Shown: positions 26,305 to 35,588 of the stretch, piece by piece
Position numbering within the stretch: the stretch's first letter is position 1
How the letters are laid out: every line of letters starts with the position of its first letter
Program-made: the position numbers and the translations under genes
The notes under the pieces: generated by a model
The model's input: only the letters and a program-made list of their open reading frames with translations
Databases searched by the model: none
Told to the model about the DNA's origin: nothing
From: Paenilisteria riparia FSL S10-1204
GTDB lineage: Bacteria > Bacillota > Bacilli > Lactobacillales > Listeriaceae
Direction: 5' to 3'
Assembly: GCF_000525995.1 (NCBI RefSeq)
Contig: NZ_AODL01000003.1
Span: 19,985 to 83,984, forward strand
DNA length: 64,000 bases

Positions 26305-28995
26305 ATGAAAAAGATTTGGGGTATTTTTATACTCGACTGGCGACGACTTTTTAAAGCACCGATTGCGTTATTGCTCGTGCTAGCCTTAGTTATTTTGCCG
26401 TCCCTCTATGCGTGGTTCAATATCGAAGCGCTCTGGGACCCGTATTCTAACACATCAGGCATTAAAGTAGCGGTCGTGATTGAAGATAAAGGCGCCGAAA
26501 TTAACGTACCTGGAAAAAGCCCGCAAAAAATCAACGTAGGTACAGAACTAAAAGCACAACTAAAGAAAAATGATACACTCGGTTGGGTTTTTACAACGGA
26601 AAAAAAAGCAAAAGAAGGCGTTAAAAAAGGAGATTATTACGCAGCTATCTTTATTCCAACTGATTTTTCAAAAGACATTGTTTCGGTAGTTGGCGGAAAT
26701 CCCACGAAACCGACGATTAATTACACAGTCAACGAAAAAATCAATGCCATCGCACCAAAAATCACAGATAAGGGTGCTTCCGCGATTGTTGACCAGATTA
26801 GTAATGAGTTTGTTGATAAAGTGAGCCGTTCTGTGCTATCCGAGTTAAATCAGACTGGAATTGATTTGGAGAAGGAACTACCGACAATACGCCATATTAA
26901 AGATAAGGTTTTCCAAGTGAAGGCGAGTATGCCACAAATCAAAGAAATGGGTAGGCAAGCCATCATTTTAGAAGGAAAACTGCCTGATTTACGGGAAAAA
27001 GCAAACCAAGTGAGCGAGCTAAGTAAAACAATGCCAGAAATTAATGCAGCGGCGAGCGATTTACTTCGTATTGAAGCAGCACTTCCTCAATTGGACAAGC
27101 TAGGAAAAGAAGTTCTCGTGTTACAGCAGAAGATTCCTGAGATTCAGCAGATTGCGACGGACGTGAAGACTGTAGATGCCAATTTTGGAACGATTGAAAA
27201 AACGGTGAACGATGCGCTAGGTGAGTCGACCAAAGCTCTGGCAATTATTTCAGAAGCCGAAGACGCATTGCCAACCGTGAAGAAAATTGCCGATGATGGC
27301 GCGAACTATGCCGGAAAAGTCGCCGATTTTTCTAAACAAGTGAATCAGTCTTTCCAAACGGTAACCCCAGCAATCAAGCAGAATTTGATGCTTTTGCAAC
27401 AAGTGACAAACAACGTGTACGCATTGACAGAGCAACTGCAGAACGGCAGTATTGACCCAGAAAAGATTGTTTCTGTCATCGGCCAAATCGAGACGCAGTT
27501 AAACAGCGCAAGCGGCATGCTAGCCAAACAAATCGAACTTCTGAACACATTGAACGACACATTGCCAGACAAGCCGCTAACAGGCTTTATCGGCGATTTA
27601 AAGGCGATACAACAAGATATAACGAAGCAACAACAAACACTTGCCAACATCAAAGAGATCATTCAGAACGGTGAACAACCAACCCAAGCGCTACTTGATC
27701 AGCTAAACAGCGAAGCCAAGAAAGTAAGCGACGACTTAACGACAGTCATTGGCAAGTACGATAGCGACATTGTCCCAACGATTAATACCGCGCTAAAAAC
27801 TATCAGCCAAGACCTCATGAAAAGCGCTGGCTTACTAAACACCGCAAAAGATAAACTACCAGATATCGATGCGATTCTCAAAAATGCCAACGACACCTTG
27901 CGCACGAGCCAAACCTATTTACGCGAGTTCCAGCAACGTTTACCAGAACTAAGACAAACACTCCAAGATGCAACAGCGTTCATTAATACGAAGCTAGACA
28001 CAGTTATCGACGGCATCAACAAAGCCGCGCTATTTTACCAAAATGATTACCCAGCAGTCAAAGTCAAAATTCATAAAGCAGGCGATTTCATCCGCAATGA
28101 CCTACCAACCTTAGAATCAGAAATCACAAATGCTGCTAAACTAATCGAACAAAAATTCCCCGACTTTGAAAAAGCAGTGAAAACAGCAGCTGACTTATCA
28201 CGCAATGAACTACCACCATTCGAAGAAGCCATCAACAAAGCTGCTGGAAGAATTACGGAGTTTGACCAAAGCTACGATATGCAACAAATCATCGCCTTTT
28301 TACGAAATGATGTAGAAAAAGACAGTGATTTTATCGCGCATCCGATTCAACTAAAAGAAACGAAAGACTATCCAATCCCTAACTACGGATCAGCGAGTTC
28401 GCCATTTTATACCGCGCTTTGTTTATGGGTGGGGGCGTTGTTACTAATCTCCTTACTACGCGTGGACGTCGAAGTTCCAAGAGGCATTTTCAACCACCAC
28501 CATGTGTATTTCGGACGATTACTAACTTTCCTATCTATCGGCTTAGCCCAGGCACTCATCGTCACACTAGGGAACATTTTCATATTAGGTGTCTATATCG
28601 CAAGCCCGCTGTATCACGTTTTGTTTAGTATGTTCATCAGTATGGTCTTTATGGTGATAGTCTACACCCTTGTCTCGCTATTCAACAATGTCGGAAAAGG
28701 CATGGCGATTATTCTCCTCGTCCTCCAAATATCAGGAGCCGGCGGGAATTTTCCAATCCAAGTATCACCACCATTTTTCCAAGCGATATACCCGTTCTTA
28801 CCGTTCACATACGCTGTTGGACTCATCCGTGAAAGTGTCGGCGGCATCTACTGGCCAAACGCAACACACGACATCATCATTTTAGCGGTATTCGGAATTT
28901 CCTTCATACTAATAGGCACACTGCTTAAAAAACCATTAGACAAAGTCATTCCAGGGCTTTCCGCTAAGGCGAAAAAGAGTAAACTAATTCACTAA
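26305..28995 (+). CDS. YhgE/Pip domain membrane protein
   Basis: About 896 residues. One N-terminal membrane helix, an extracytoplasmic region dominated by coiled-coil/helical repeats (roughly residues 180-640), then several C-terminal membrane helices. YhgE/Pip proteins include the Lactococcus phage infection protein Pip, a phage receptor; other members are ABC-2-like or secretion-linked. Physiological function is unclear. Start: ATG 26293 is in frame but abuts the GAAGGG, so ATG 26305 seems better. Single gene with its own promoter and terminator. Confidence 0.9.
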   Translation: MKKIWGIFILDWRRLFKAPIALLLVLALVILPSLYAWFNIEALWDPYSNTSGIKVAVVIEDKGAEINVPGKSPQKINVGTELKAQLKKNDTLGWVFTTEKKAKEGVKKGDYYAAIFIPTDFSKDIVSVVGGNPTKPTINYTVNEKINAIAPKITDKGASAIVDQISNEFVDKVSRSVLSELNQTGIDLEKELPTIRHIKDKVFQVKASMPQIKEMGRQAIILEGKLPDLREKANQVSELSKTMPEINAAASDLLRIEAALPQLDKLGKEVLVLQQKIPEIQQIATDVKTVDANFGTIEKTVNDALGESTKALAIISEAEDALPTVKKIADDGANYAGKVADFSKQVNQSFQTVTPAIKQNLMLLQQVTNNVYALTEQLQNGSIDPEKIVSVIGQIETQLNSASGMLAKQIELLNTLNDTLPDKPLTGFIGDLKAIQQDITKQQQTLANIKEIIQNGEQPTQALLDQLNSEAKKVSDDLTTVIGKYDSDIVPTINTALKTISQDLMKSAGLLNTAKDKLPDIDAILKNANDTLRTSQTYLREFQQRLPELRQTLQDATAFINTKLDTVIDGINKAALFYQNDYPAVKVKIHKAGDFIRNDLPTLESEITNAAKLIEQKFPDFEKAVKTAADLSRNELPPFEEAINKAAGRITEFDQSYDMQQIIAFLRNDVEKDSDFIAHPIQLKETKDYPIPNYGSASSPFYTALCLWVGALLLISLLRVDVEVPRGIFNHHHVYFGRLLTFLSIGLAQALIVTLGNIFILGVYIASPLYHVLFSMFISMVFMVIVYTLVSLFNNVGKGMAIILLVLQISGAGGNFPIQVSPPFFQAIYPFLPFTYAVGLIRESVGGIYWPNATHDIIILAVFGISFILIGTLLKKPLDKVIPGLSAKAKKSKLIH

Positions 28996-28999
28996 TACA

Positions 29000-29042
29000 A
29001 AAAGAGAACTTGGTGCATAAGAAACCAAGCTCTCTTTTTTGT
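29000..29042 (+). terminator. Terminator after the YhgE/Pip gene
   Basis: AAAGAG-CTTGGT and ACCAAG-CTCTTT form a stem with two mismatched bases and an 8-base loop, followed by TTTTTG. Confidence 0.8.
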
Positions 29043-29235
29043 ATGAAAAAAACATTCATGACATTTAAGAAATGTTTTTGTAACAAAACGGGTTTAATGC
29101 TATATTTTTGAAACAAAACAAGTTATAATGAAATAGTACATGGAAAAATGCATGTCGTTTCTTACATAATTATCCAGAAACGTAATGTTTATTTAGTGCA
29201 TGTACGGTGTTAGATGGCATCGTAAGCAATATTAA

Positions 29236-29309
29236 TGTCCTGAGAGGGAATCGAACCCACGGCCTACAGCTTAGGAGGCTGTCGCTCTATCCTACTGAGC
29301 TATCAGGAC
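29236..29309 (-). tRNA. tRNA-Arg (anticodon CCU)
   Basis: Read on the minus strand: 7-bp acceptor stem GTCCTGA/TCAGGAC, D-arm TAGCTCAGTAGGATAGAGC, anticodon stem ACAGC/GCTGT with loop CTCCTAA (anticodon CCT), T-arm with GGTTCGATTCC. 74 nt, CCA not encoded. Stands alone. tRNA-Arg genes are known integration sites of Listeria phages, but no phage gene is next to this one. Confidence 0.96.
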
Positions 29310-29334
29310 CCATTGAAAATTTACTAACGTAACC

Positions 29335-29364
29335 ATTCTAACATAAAACAGAGATGGGGAGCAA
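29335..29364 (-). promoter_or_regulatory. Promoter of tRNA-Arg
   Basis: Minus strand: TTGCTC (29364-29359), 18-base spacer, TAGAAT (29340-29335), about 25 bases before the tRNA. Confidence 0.55.
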
Positions 29365-29402
29365 TCTGTTTGCAAAAATCATGAAGAGAGGAAGGAAATG
29401 GA

Positions 29403-30462
29403 TTGAAAAAAGTAGTAATAGCATTAGTAGGTATCTCACTCCTATTCGGATTAACCGCATGTGGCACGAAAGGCATCGACAAAGTTCAGAGCGATAATTC
29501 ATTGACAACTATCCAGAACGTGAAGACAGATTTAAAGGATTACCAACTTGTATACGTGAAGGATGATGATGGTACAACCGGAGTGCTCGAGTTTTATACA
29601 GATACGAATGGAAAAGATATCTCGAATATACAGCTAAACTCCGCACTCAAGAACAAAGACGACAAAGTAAAAATCAATCTCATGAATGGCCTGAACGGTC
29701 TCATTGCAATGGTTGAAATCCATGACAACCAGCTTGCCAATCAAGCAACAGAACTCGTATTATTAGACAGCAACAAAGAAGTCGACGAAGCAATTGGTGT
29801 TACTCTAACAAATAAAGGTAAAAGTGATAACGGGAAAACGGTTGCTATCGTCGAAATACCATCCCTAGATGCCAAAACATCCGAAACGTTAAAAACGGTC
29901 GAGTTGCGAAATAAAAGACCACAAAACTGTCTACGAAAATAGCATTCAAGGCAAAGCTATTAAGAAGCAACAACCCTCAGAACGCGCCAAGAAAAATAGT
30001 TTTTTCCCAGCTGTAAACAAATATATAGTCGACAAGAACTGGAAAGTAGTCAGTGGCGCAACACAGAAAAAATCACTTTACACAGCAATTTTAAGAGATC
30101 AAGCTGGTCGCTATCACCTTGTAGAATTCACTTACCCGGACAATAAGTTAGTAGTAAAAGAAACAAACGAAAATACCAACCCACAATCAGACAACGAAGT
30201 ACTATTATTACAATTACAAGGTGATAAGAACCAATATATCGGGGTTGTTTCCGAACTAGAAAATATCATTGCAAAAGGTGACACAGTTATACTTAAATCC
30301 ACTGATGGAAAAGAATACACACAAAACTTACACACCGGATACAATGATAAAAATGCTCTTATCCAACTAACCCAAAAAACCGACATGACGATTGATGACA
30401 TCACAAAAATAATCATCAAAAACAACACTGGCAATGACCTCTACACTATGGATTTGAAATAA
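29403..30462 (+). pseudogene. Lipoprotein gene of unknown function, frameshifted
   Basis: N-terminal part (29403-29942): signal peptide MKKVVIALVGISLLFGLTAC with lipobox LTAC, then a secreted domain. The C-terminal part continues in another frame from about 29908 (EIKDHKTVYENSIQGKAIKK) to TAA 30460-30462 (NNTGNDLYTMDLK). The break is near 29905-29910 and needs removal of one base (for example the extra G in GTTGCGAAA); the joined protein would be 352 residues. The break is not in a long homopolymer. No family recognised. TTG start follows GAGGAAGGAA. The gene ends at a hairpin that recurs at 34.1 kb next to a second remnant. Confidence 0.75.
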
Positions 30463-30471
30463 AAGCATAAA

Positions 30472-30540
30472 AAGATACCTATAGAATGTATACTTCAAAC
30501 AAGAAGTGCATGCTATAGGTATTTTTGTATACTCAAATAG
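30472..30540 (+). terminator. Terminator after the broken lipoprotein gene (repeat copy A)
   Basis: ATACCTATAG...CTTC pairs with GAAG...CTATAGGTAT, then TTTTTG. About 75 bases around it are closely similar to 34101-34175. Confidence 0.8.
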
Positions 30541-30558
30541 AGCAATCATGAGCAAAAA

Positions 30559-30809
30559 ATGATTCTCAAACGCGGAAATCCAAAGGCTACAACAAAATTC
30601 AACTCAGTAATCGCTGAAAAAATTTCGCTCGTTGCACGAGCTATGTCTGCAGTCTATTAGAAGCGTCAATATAGTGGTAAAAGCAAAATGAATTTAGCGC
30701 TAGATATAGCCATAAGAAAATCCATATCGTAAACAAACCTTATAAATGAATCATCGAAGAAACCGAAGAACAGCCTGTCATTTCAAATAAATTAAAACCC
30801 CACGAGTAA
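30559..30809 (+). pseudogene. Short decayed coding remnants, identity unknown
   Basis: 30559-30660 reads MILKRGNPKATTKFNSVIAE and ends VARAMSAVY-stop. 30703-30809 reads YSHKKIHIVNKPYK-stop-IIEETEEQPVISNKLKPHE-stop. Both look like coding sequence with stops and no ribosome binding site. I do not recognise a family. Otherwise this gap between lipoprotein and peptidase holds nothing visible. Confidence 0.3.
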
Positions 30810-30827
30810 AATTTCTTCCCTGTATAT

Positions 30828-31946
30828 TTATTTCAGTGCCACATGTTTCACAATTTCGTATGCTACTGCTACTGCTTTTTCTAGTTCGTGAATGGGAATA
30901 TACTCGTGAACGGTGTGTATTTTTTCATAGCCGATGGATAGGTTGGTCGTTTCTTTTCCTTGTTCGTTAAAAATGTTAGCGTCACTTCCACCACCACTGG
31001 TTTCGTGTTTCGCTGTTATACCTAATGTTGCCATCGCTTTTGTTGCGATTTTGACTACATTTGTTTCAGCATCAAAGTGATAGCCACCGTACTTTATGTC
31101 TACTTTTATTGAAATCGTGCCACCCATTTCTGCTGTCGTTTTTTCAAATAAGTCTTTCATATGTTTTATTTGTGCTTCGCAGGACTCGCTGTTAATCGAC
31201 CTAACTTCTGCAACCATACGCACATGCTCCATCACGATGTTCGTTGCAGTTCCGCCTTCAATTGTACCAATATTGGCGGTCGTCTCAAAATCAATACGGC
31301 CTAGTTTCATTGACGTAATTGCTTTGGCGGCGATTTCAAGAGCTGATATCCCCTTCTCTGGTTCAATCCCAGCATGAGCTGCAGTTCCATGAATTTCGAT
31401 TTCGAGCCCTGCATGTGTGGGGCTACCAACTGTAATGCTCCCGACTGGACCACCTGTATCTAAAACAAAACCGTAATCCGCTGTAAGCTTACTCATATCG
31501 AAGGCTTTAATGCCAATTAAGCCACTTTCTTCTCCTACTGAAAGCACAAATTCGAGCGTTCCGTGAGGTGTGTTGCTTTCCTTGATTAACTGGATTGTTT
31601 CAAGCATAATCGCAATACCCGCCTTATCATCGGCTGCTAAAATCGTCGTACCATCTGAATAGATAATCTCCTCTTTAATTTGTGGTTTAATACCCACACC
31701 TGGTGTAACCGTATCCATATGACAAGAAAAGAAAATAGCATCGGCATCGGTAGTCGCAGGTAATCGACATAACAAATTGTTGGCGCCAAAACCCGTTTTT
31801 GACATCGTATCGTCTTCTTCTACCTCCAAACCTAGCGATTGAAATCTTTCTTTTAAAAAAGCTTGGAACTTGCCTTCATACTTCGTTTCTGAGTCAATTT
31901 GAACAAGTTCGATGAATGTTTCAACTAATCGTTTTCTATTAACCAT
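30828..31946 (-). CDS. M20/M25/M40 family metallopeptidase, tripeptidase T-like
   Basis: 372 residues, cytoplasmic. Two-zinc aminoacylase fold: metal ligands His76 and Asp78 in SCHMDTV, bridging Asp in LAADDKAG (106/107), catalytic Glu139 and Glu140 in VGEESG, final His in HTVHEYIPIHELE. Closest to the YqjE/PepT-like group that trims tripeptides or cleaves similar amides. ATG follows GGGAGGAATCAATC. Faces left, away from the baeRF pair. Substrate not determined by sequence. Confidence 0.92.
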   Translation of the reverse strand: MVNRKRLVETFIELVQIDSETKYEGKFQAFLKERFQSLGLEVEEDDTMSKTGFGANNLLCRLPATTDADAIFFSCHMDTVTPGVGIKPQIKEEIIYSDGTTILAADDKAGIAIMLETIQLIKESNTPHGTLEFVLSVGEESGLIGIKAFDMSKLTADYGFVLDTGGPVGSITVGSPTHAGLEIEIHGTAAHAGIEPEKGISALEIAAKAITSMKLGRIDFETTANIGTIEGGTATNIVMEHVRMVAEVRSINSESCEAQIKHMKDLFEKTTAEMGGTISIKVDIKYGGYHFDAETNVVKIATKAMATLGITAKHETSGGGSDANIFNEQGKETTNLSIGYEKIHTVHEYIPIHELEKAVAVAYEIVKHVALK

Positions 31947-32279
31947 GATTGATTCCTCCCTTTTGCCATTTAATCATTTATTTAACCACGATAGATAACA
32001 GGTACATGATACATACTTCGAGTTTTCCCTCAATATTTTCACTTTAAACCTAGCGTGGGGCTATCACTCATTTTCAAACAAAAAACAAGTATAACATTCT
32101 GGAATATTTATAATAAAGAGGGAATTAAAAATAAACGCTCATCAGCAAATCATTTCCCATGTTGGTGTTACTAGTTTTCTTGAAAATTTTAACATTGCAA
32201 ACTTCCATTTTTGTTTACTAATTTTGATAGGAGCCTGTCCATGTAGGGCTTGTAGAAACAATAAGTCAATGAATTAATT
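31947..32279. other. Intergenic gap between divergent genes
   Basis: AT-rich with no reading frame or stable hairpin that I could support. It must contain the promoter of the M20 peptidase on the minus strand. Confidence 0.5.
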
Positions 32280-32303
32280 GTTTGGAAATATAAAAAAGGG
32301 GAA
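32280..32303 (+). promoter_or_regulatory. Possible sigma-B promoter before the baeRF-like gene
   Basis: GTTT (32280-32283), 14 bases, GGGGAA (32298-32303), close to the sigma-B consensus GTTT-N13-15-GGGWAT. A TATAAT at 32323-32328 lacks a good -35 box. If right, the gene belongs to the general stress response. Confidence 0.4.
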
Positions 32304-32345
32304 AATAAATTTCGTAGACAAATATAATAGAATGGGTGATTTGAA

Positions 32346-33428
32346 ATGAATTATGCAGAGATTTCAAGAATTAACAGTTTTGCTCACACGCCTTCAGTTA
32401 CTGTCACAATGCAAACACACAGAGACTTTAACTCATATGAGAATGATCGATTGACACTTAAAAACTTACTAAAAGATGTAAAAGAAAGGTTATTAAAGGA
32501 CTATGAGTGGAGAGAAATCGAACAGTTGCTAAAATATATCGAAGAGGCAGAAGATCATTACGATCCTTCTACAAATTTAGATACAGCTATATTTTTCATC
32601 TCAAACGTTATTTTTAATGAAGTGAAATTACCCATAATGGTTCAACAGAATACAATTAGTATTGGCCCTCATTTTGAGACAAAAAAAATATTACGTGCAA
32701 TCCAACAAGTGGAACACTATTATGTGCTGGCTCTCAGCCGTGATGAAGTTCGATTAGTAGAATGCTTAAATGACAAACCACTTTTAGAAATTAAAAATCA
32801 CGATTTCCCAGCACGTAATCATATTTTTCAAACTCATAATATAGAGCGTTATACAATGGGACACAAAAATAATTATATCAAAGAATTTTTTAAAACCGTA
32901 GATTATACATTACAAAAACAGCTCAATCAAAATCCATTGCCAATCGTCTTAGCTGGTGTGGATCGTAATATAGCTTTTTTCAAAGAGATTGCTAGTAAGA
33001 ATGACAGGTTCATAGGAGAATTACTCGGTGGCTTTATTACAGAAAATGGTGTCGATGTGCTTGATATCGCAAAAAAAGCTTATCCAATTGTTCAAAAGTA
33101 TATTGAAGAAGGCCACGAAGATGCACTGAATAAATTACAAACTGCTGAATCTGGGTCGCGTTTGCAAGTGGATTTAAATGCTGTTTATCGCAGTGCAATA
33201 GAAGGTAGACTGCAAACATTATTTGTTGAAAAAGATTATTATGAAGCTGCTGAAATAGAGGACCATTCTGTTCGAATCGGCTCGAGTGTTAGGGAAAGTG
33301 AATACTATGTGGATGACGTCGTGCATGTAATTATTTACCACACTTTGAAATACGGTGGTGAAGTACACTTTTTGCCAAACGATATGATAGCGAAATATGG
33401 AAGGCTGGCAGCTACTACTAGATATTGA
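32346..33428 (+). CDS. baeRF-like (bacterial archaeo-eukaryotic release factor family) protein
   Basis: 360 residues, no signal peptide. The layout matches baeRF proteins: an N-terminal region (SVTVTMQTHRDFNS, then charged helices), a middle domain (YYVLALSRDEVRLVEC) and an eRF1-like C-terminal domain (ESEYYVDDVVHVIIYHTL, GGEVHFLPNDMIA). Members of one such family have been linked to ribosome hibernation or rescue. Family placement is from pattern memory and moderately sure. A sigma-B-like promoter upstream fits a stress role. Its TGA overlaps the TTG of the next gene by 4 bases. Confidence 0.65.
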   Translation: MNYAEISRINSFAHTPSVTVTMQTHRDFNSYENDRLTLKNLLKDVKERLLKDYEWREIEQLLKYIEEAEDHYDPSTNLDTAIFFISNVIFNEVKLPIMVQQNTISIGPHFETKKILRAIQQVEHYYVLALSRDEVRLVECLNDKPLLEIKNHDFPARNHIFQTHNIERYTMGHKNNYIKEFFKTVDYTLQKQLNQNPLPIVLAGVDRNIAFFKEIASKNDRFIGELLGGFITENGVDVLDIAKKAYPIVQKYIEEGHEDALNKLQTAESGSRLQVDLNAVYRSAIEGRLQTLFVEKDYYEAAEIEDHSVRIGSSVRESEYYVDDVVHVIIYHTLKYGGEVHFLPNDMIAKYGRLAATTRY

Positions 33429-33988
33429 GTCTAAATATAATGCAAAATTTGTTTAGAGGGATAGAGAGGGGCGTACAATGGGAAAAAGAAGCAAAGTCCA
33501 AAAAAATAGAGCTTTTCTTACGCACCTATGAGCAAATTTATGGTAACTACTATTTGATGAGTGATCCACGTTTAGAAGCGCAACTAACAGAACACATAAT
33601 ACTACTAAATAATGCTATAAAGATAAGAAATGATTTGGAAATTCATATAATACAATATGAATTGGATGATTCCAAAAAGTTCGAATTAGCCCTATATAAT
33701 TCCATTACAGATTTGCTAAAAGGATTAAAAAAAGAGTTTCGTGCTAATCTTTTTGTTGCTACTATATCTCTTGCACTGGGTATCCTTATAGGTTTATTGG
33801 CTACATCACTCTCCGACAGTAATCAACAGTTTTCATCGGTTATGATTATTGCGGTGTGGGTGTTTATCTGGTACTCGGTGGAAAAATCTATATTTGACAA
33901 TGTAGCTTTACAAATTAAAAAGAGGCGCTTAAAAAAAATCATAAGAGCACGAATATACTTTGTAGAAGCTGTTCAGAATGAAGGATAA
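33425..33988 (+). CDS. Small membrane protein coupled to the baeRF-like gene
   Basis: 187 residues. A charged, helical N-terminal half, then two membrane helices (LFVATISLALGILIGLLA and SVMIIAVWVFIWYSV) and a basic tail (QIKKRRLKKIIRARIYF). No family recognised. TTG start at 33425 overlaps the stop of the baeRF-like gene (TTGA), implying translational coupling; an ATG at 33437 is the alternative. The pair probably works together, perhaps tethering something to the membrane; this is inference. Confidence 0.75.
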   Translation: MSLNIMQNLFRGIERGVQWEKEAKSKKIELFLRTYEQIYGNYYLMSDPRLEAQLTEHIILLNNAIKIRNDLEIHIIQYELDDSKKFELALYNSITDLLKGLKKEFRANLFVATISLALGILIGLLATSLSDSNQQFSSVMIIAVWVFIWYSVEKSIFDNVALQIKKRRLKKIIRARIYFVEAVQNEG

Positions 33989-33993
33989 TATGC

Positions 33994-34100
33994 ATGGATT
34001 AACCAAAGATACAGTTTTTCCAGCGATTGATAAATATGCGTATCTATATGGCTTTTGTCACAGGTAAAGCAAGTGCTGGAGCAAAAATAGTATCCCTTTA
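33994..34100 (+). pseudogene. Remnant of a paralogue of the broken lipoprotein
   Basis: Reads LTKDTVFPAIDKYAYLYGF, matching KKNSFFPAVNKYIVDKN of the lipoprotein C-terminal part; after a frame change KASAGAKIVSL resembles KVVSGATQKKSLY. It is followed by the same terminator as the lipoprotein gene. A decayed second copy, or the end of a duplication. Confidence 0.45.
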
Positions 34101-34175
34101 AAATGATACCTATAGCATGAACACTTCAAAAAAAGAAGTGCATGCTATAGGTGTTTTTTGTATATTCAAATAAAG
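34101..34175 (+). terminator. Terminator, repeat copy B
   Basis: ATACCTATAGCATG...CACTTC pairs with GAAGTG...CATGCTATAGGT, followed by GTTTTTTG. Closely similar to 30472-30545 in both stem and flanks. Confidence 0.8.
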
Positions 34176-34277
34176 AAATTTCTTCGATAGACACGATGCA
34201 AATAGGAGGCCGTACTATCCATGATTATGCGGGGAGCTAAGCCGTAATGTCAGTGTAGCAGAACTTGCTTGAGGACA

Positions 34278-34409
34278 TTCCCAAAAATCCTAGTGGAACC
34301 GCCAAACCGCGATCCCTTAGGCGTTATTGGAACAGTGGTGACTCCATATTTCGAGTTAGGAAAGCTTACTGCCGATTTACTTAGCGTATGCACTACTTCA
34401 CAGGTTTAG
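34278..34409 (+). pseudogene. Coding remnant, possibly a LacI-type regulator tail
   Basis: Reads FPKILVEPPNRDPLGVIGTV, then VTPYFELGKLTADLLS and a stop inside the mreB tail. The pattern YFELGKLTADLL resembles the C-terminal end of LacI-family regulators. No start or other part of such a gene is visible. Weak assignment. Confidence 0.25.
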
Positions 34410-35400
34410 CGAGTTTGTCGATATACTCAAGCGACATACCAGTCCCAATTGCGACTGATTCCAGTGGACTTGGCGCCATATGTACTGGAACATCGATTTC
34501 TTGAACAAGCCATTCTTGGAAGCCTTGAATTAAAGAGCCACCTCCAGTTAGAACGATACCACGATCAACAATATCACCACTTAGTTCTGGGGGACAGTTT
34601 TCTAACGTATTTCGAATGGCTTCTAGTATGCGTTGTAATGTTTCTTCTAAGGCATTTTGAATTTCAGTAGAAGTTAATGTTAATGTTTTCGGCAAGCCGG
34701 TAAGCAAGTCGCGACCTCTGATATCCATTGTTTTTTCAGCATGTAGGATTGGTGCGTAGCCGAGTTCGAATTTAATACGTTCAGCAGTTGCTTCTCCGAC
34801 AAGTAAATTGTAATTTTTACGGATATATTGGATGATTTCCTCGTCCATGTGATCGCCGCCAGTTCTTACAGAGTTGCTGGACACGATGCCGCCATAAGAA
34901 ATGATAGCGATTTCGCTTGTTCCGCCACCGATATCTACAATAACATTAGCAATCGGCTCATCCACAGGTAAATCAGCACCAATGGCAGCAGCTACCGGTT
35001 CTTCAATAAGTGTGACAGATTTTGCGCCCATAGACTGAACGGCATCTGAAATCGCACGACGCTCGACAGATGTTGCACCAGTAGGAGTACAAACAACCAC
35101 ATTGGGTTTTTTAATCGAATTACCAGAAATAGTGATAATTCGGCGCATTATTTCGCGAAGTAGCCCCGCTGTGACGTCGAAATCAGCGATCACGCCATCT
35201 TTTAATGGACGCACTGCCATGATATTTGTTGGTGTTTTTCCAATCATTTCTTTTGCTTCTTGGCCAATTGCAAGTACAGATTTTGTATTGACATCCATGG
35301 CAACTACAGAAGGCTCATTTAAGATAATTCCTTTTGATTTACTATACACTAAGATGTTTGCAGTACCTAAGTCGATACCAATTGTTGTATTACCAAACAT
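34393..35400 (-). CDS. Rod shape-determining protein, MreB/Mbl family
   Basis: 335 residues, normal for MreB. Actin-like ATPase motifs: phosphate 1 [12 protein letters not shown] (about 8-19), phosphate 2 [16 protein letters not shown] (about 158-173), adenosine motif [14 protein letters not shown] (about 287-300). Forms membrane-bound filaments guiding lateral wall synthesis. No mreC or mreD beside it, as for Mbl/MreBH-type genes. ATG follows GGAGGG. A second, more divergent copy lies 190 bases upstream on the same strand. Confidence 0.95.
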   Translation of the reverse strand: MFGNTTIGIDLGTANILVYSKSKGIILNEPSVVAMDVNTKSVLAIGQEAKEMIGKTPTNIMAVRPLKDGVIADFDVTAGLLREIMRRIITISGNSIKKPNVVVCTPTGATSVERRAISDAVQSMGAKSVTLIEEPVAAAIGADLPVDEPIANVIVDIGGGTSEIAIISYGGIVSSNSVRTGGDHMDEEIIQYIRKNYNLLVGEATAERIKFELGYAPILHAEKTMDIRGRDLLTGLPKTLTLTSTEIQNALEETLQRILEAIRNTLENCPPELSGDIVDRGIVLTGGGSLIQGFQEWLVQEIDVPVHMAPSPLESVAIGTGMSLEYIDKLAKPVK

Positions 35401-35588
35401 TTTTTACCCTCCATATCTCCTTTTTCATGCGTTAATGGCACAGTTTACAGTATAAAGGAGTTTTTTATGTTGTGGTGTGTTATAAAGAGAATGATATAAA
35501 AAGGTAACATAGGAAAGGCTAAAGTAGGCGGCTTTTCCAGAAAACGTAATTAGGATGTAAAGAACTTAATATAAATCCAGAATTTAAC

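Noticed and set aside
29236..29309. Prophage or island integration at tRNA-Arg
   Set aside because: tRNA-Arg can be a phage site in Listeria, but no integrase or duplicated tRNA 3' end was seen nearby.
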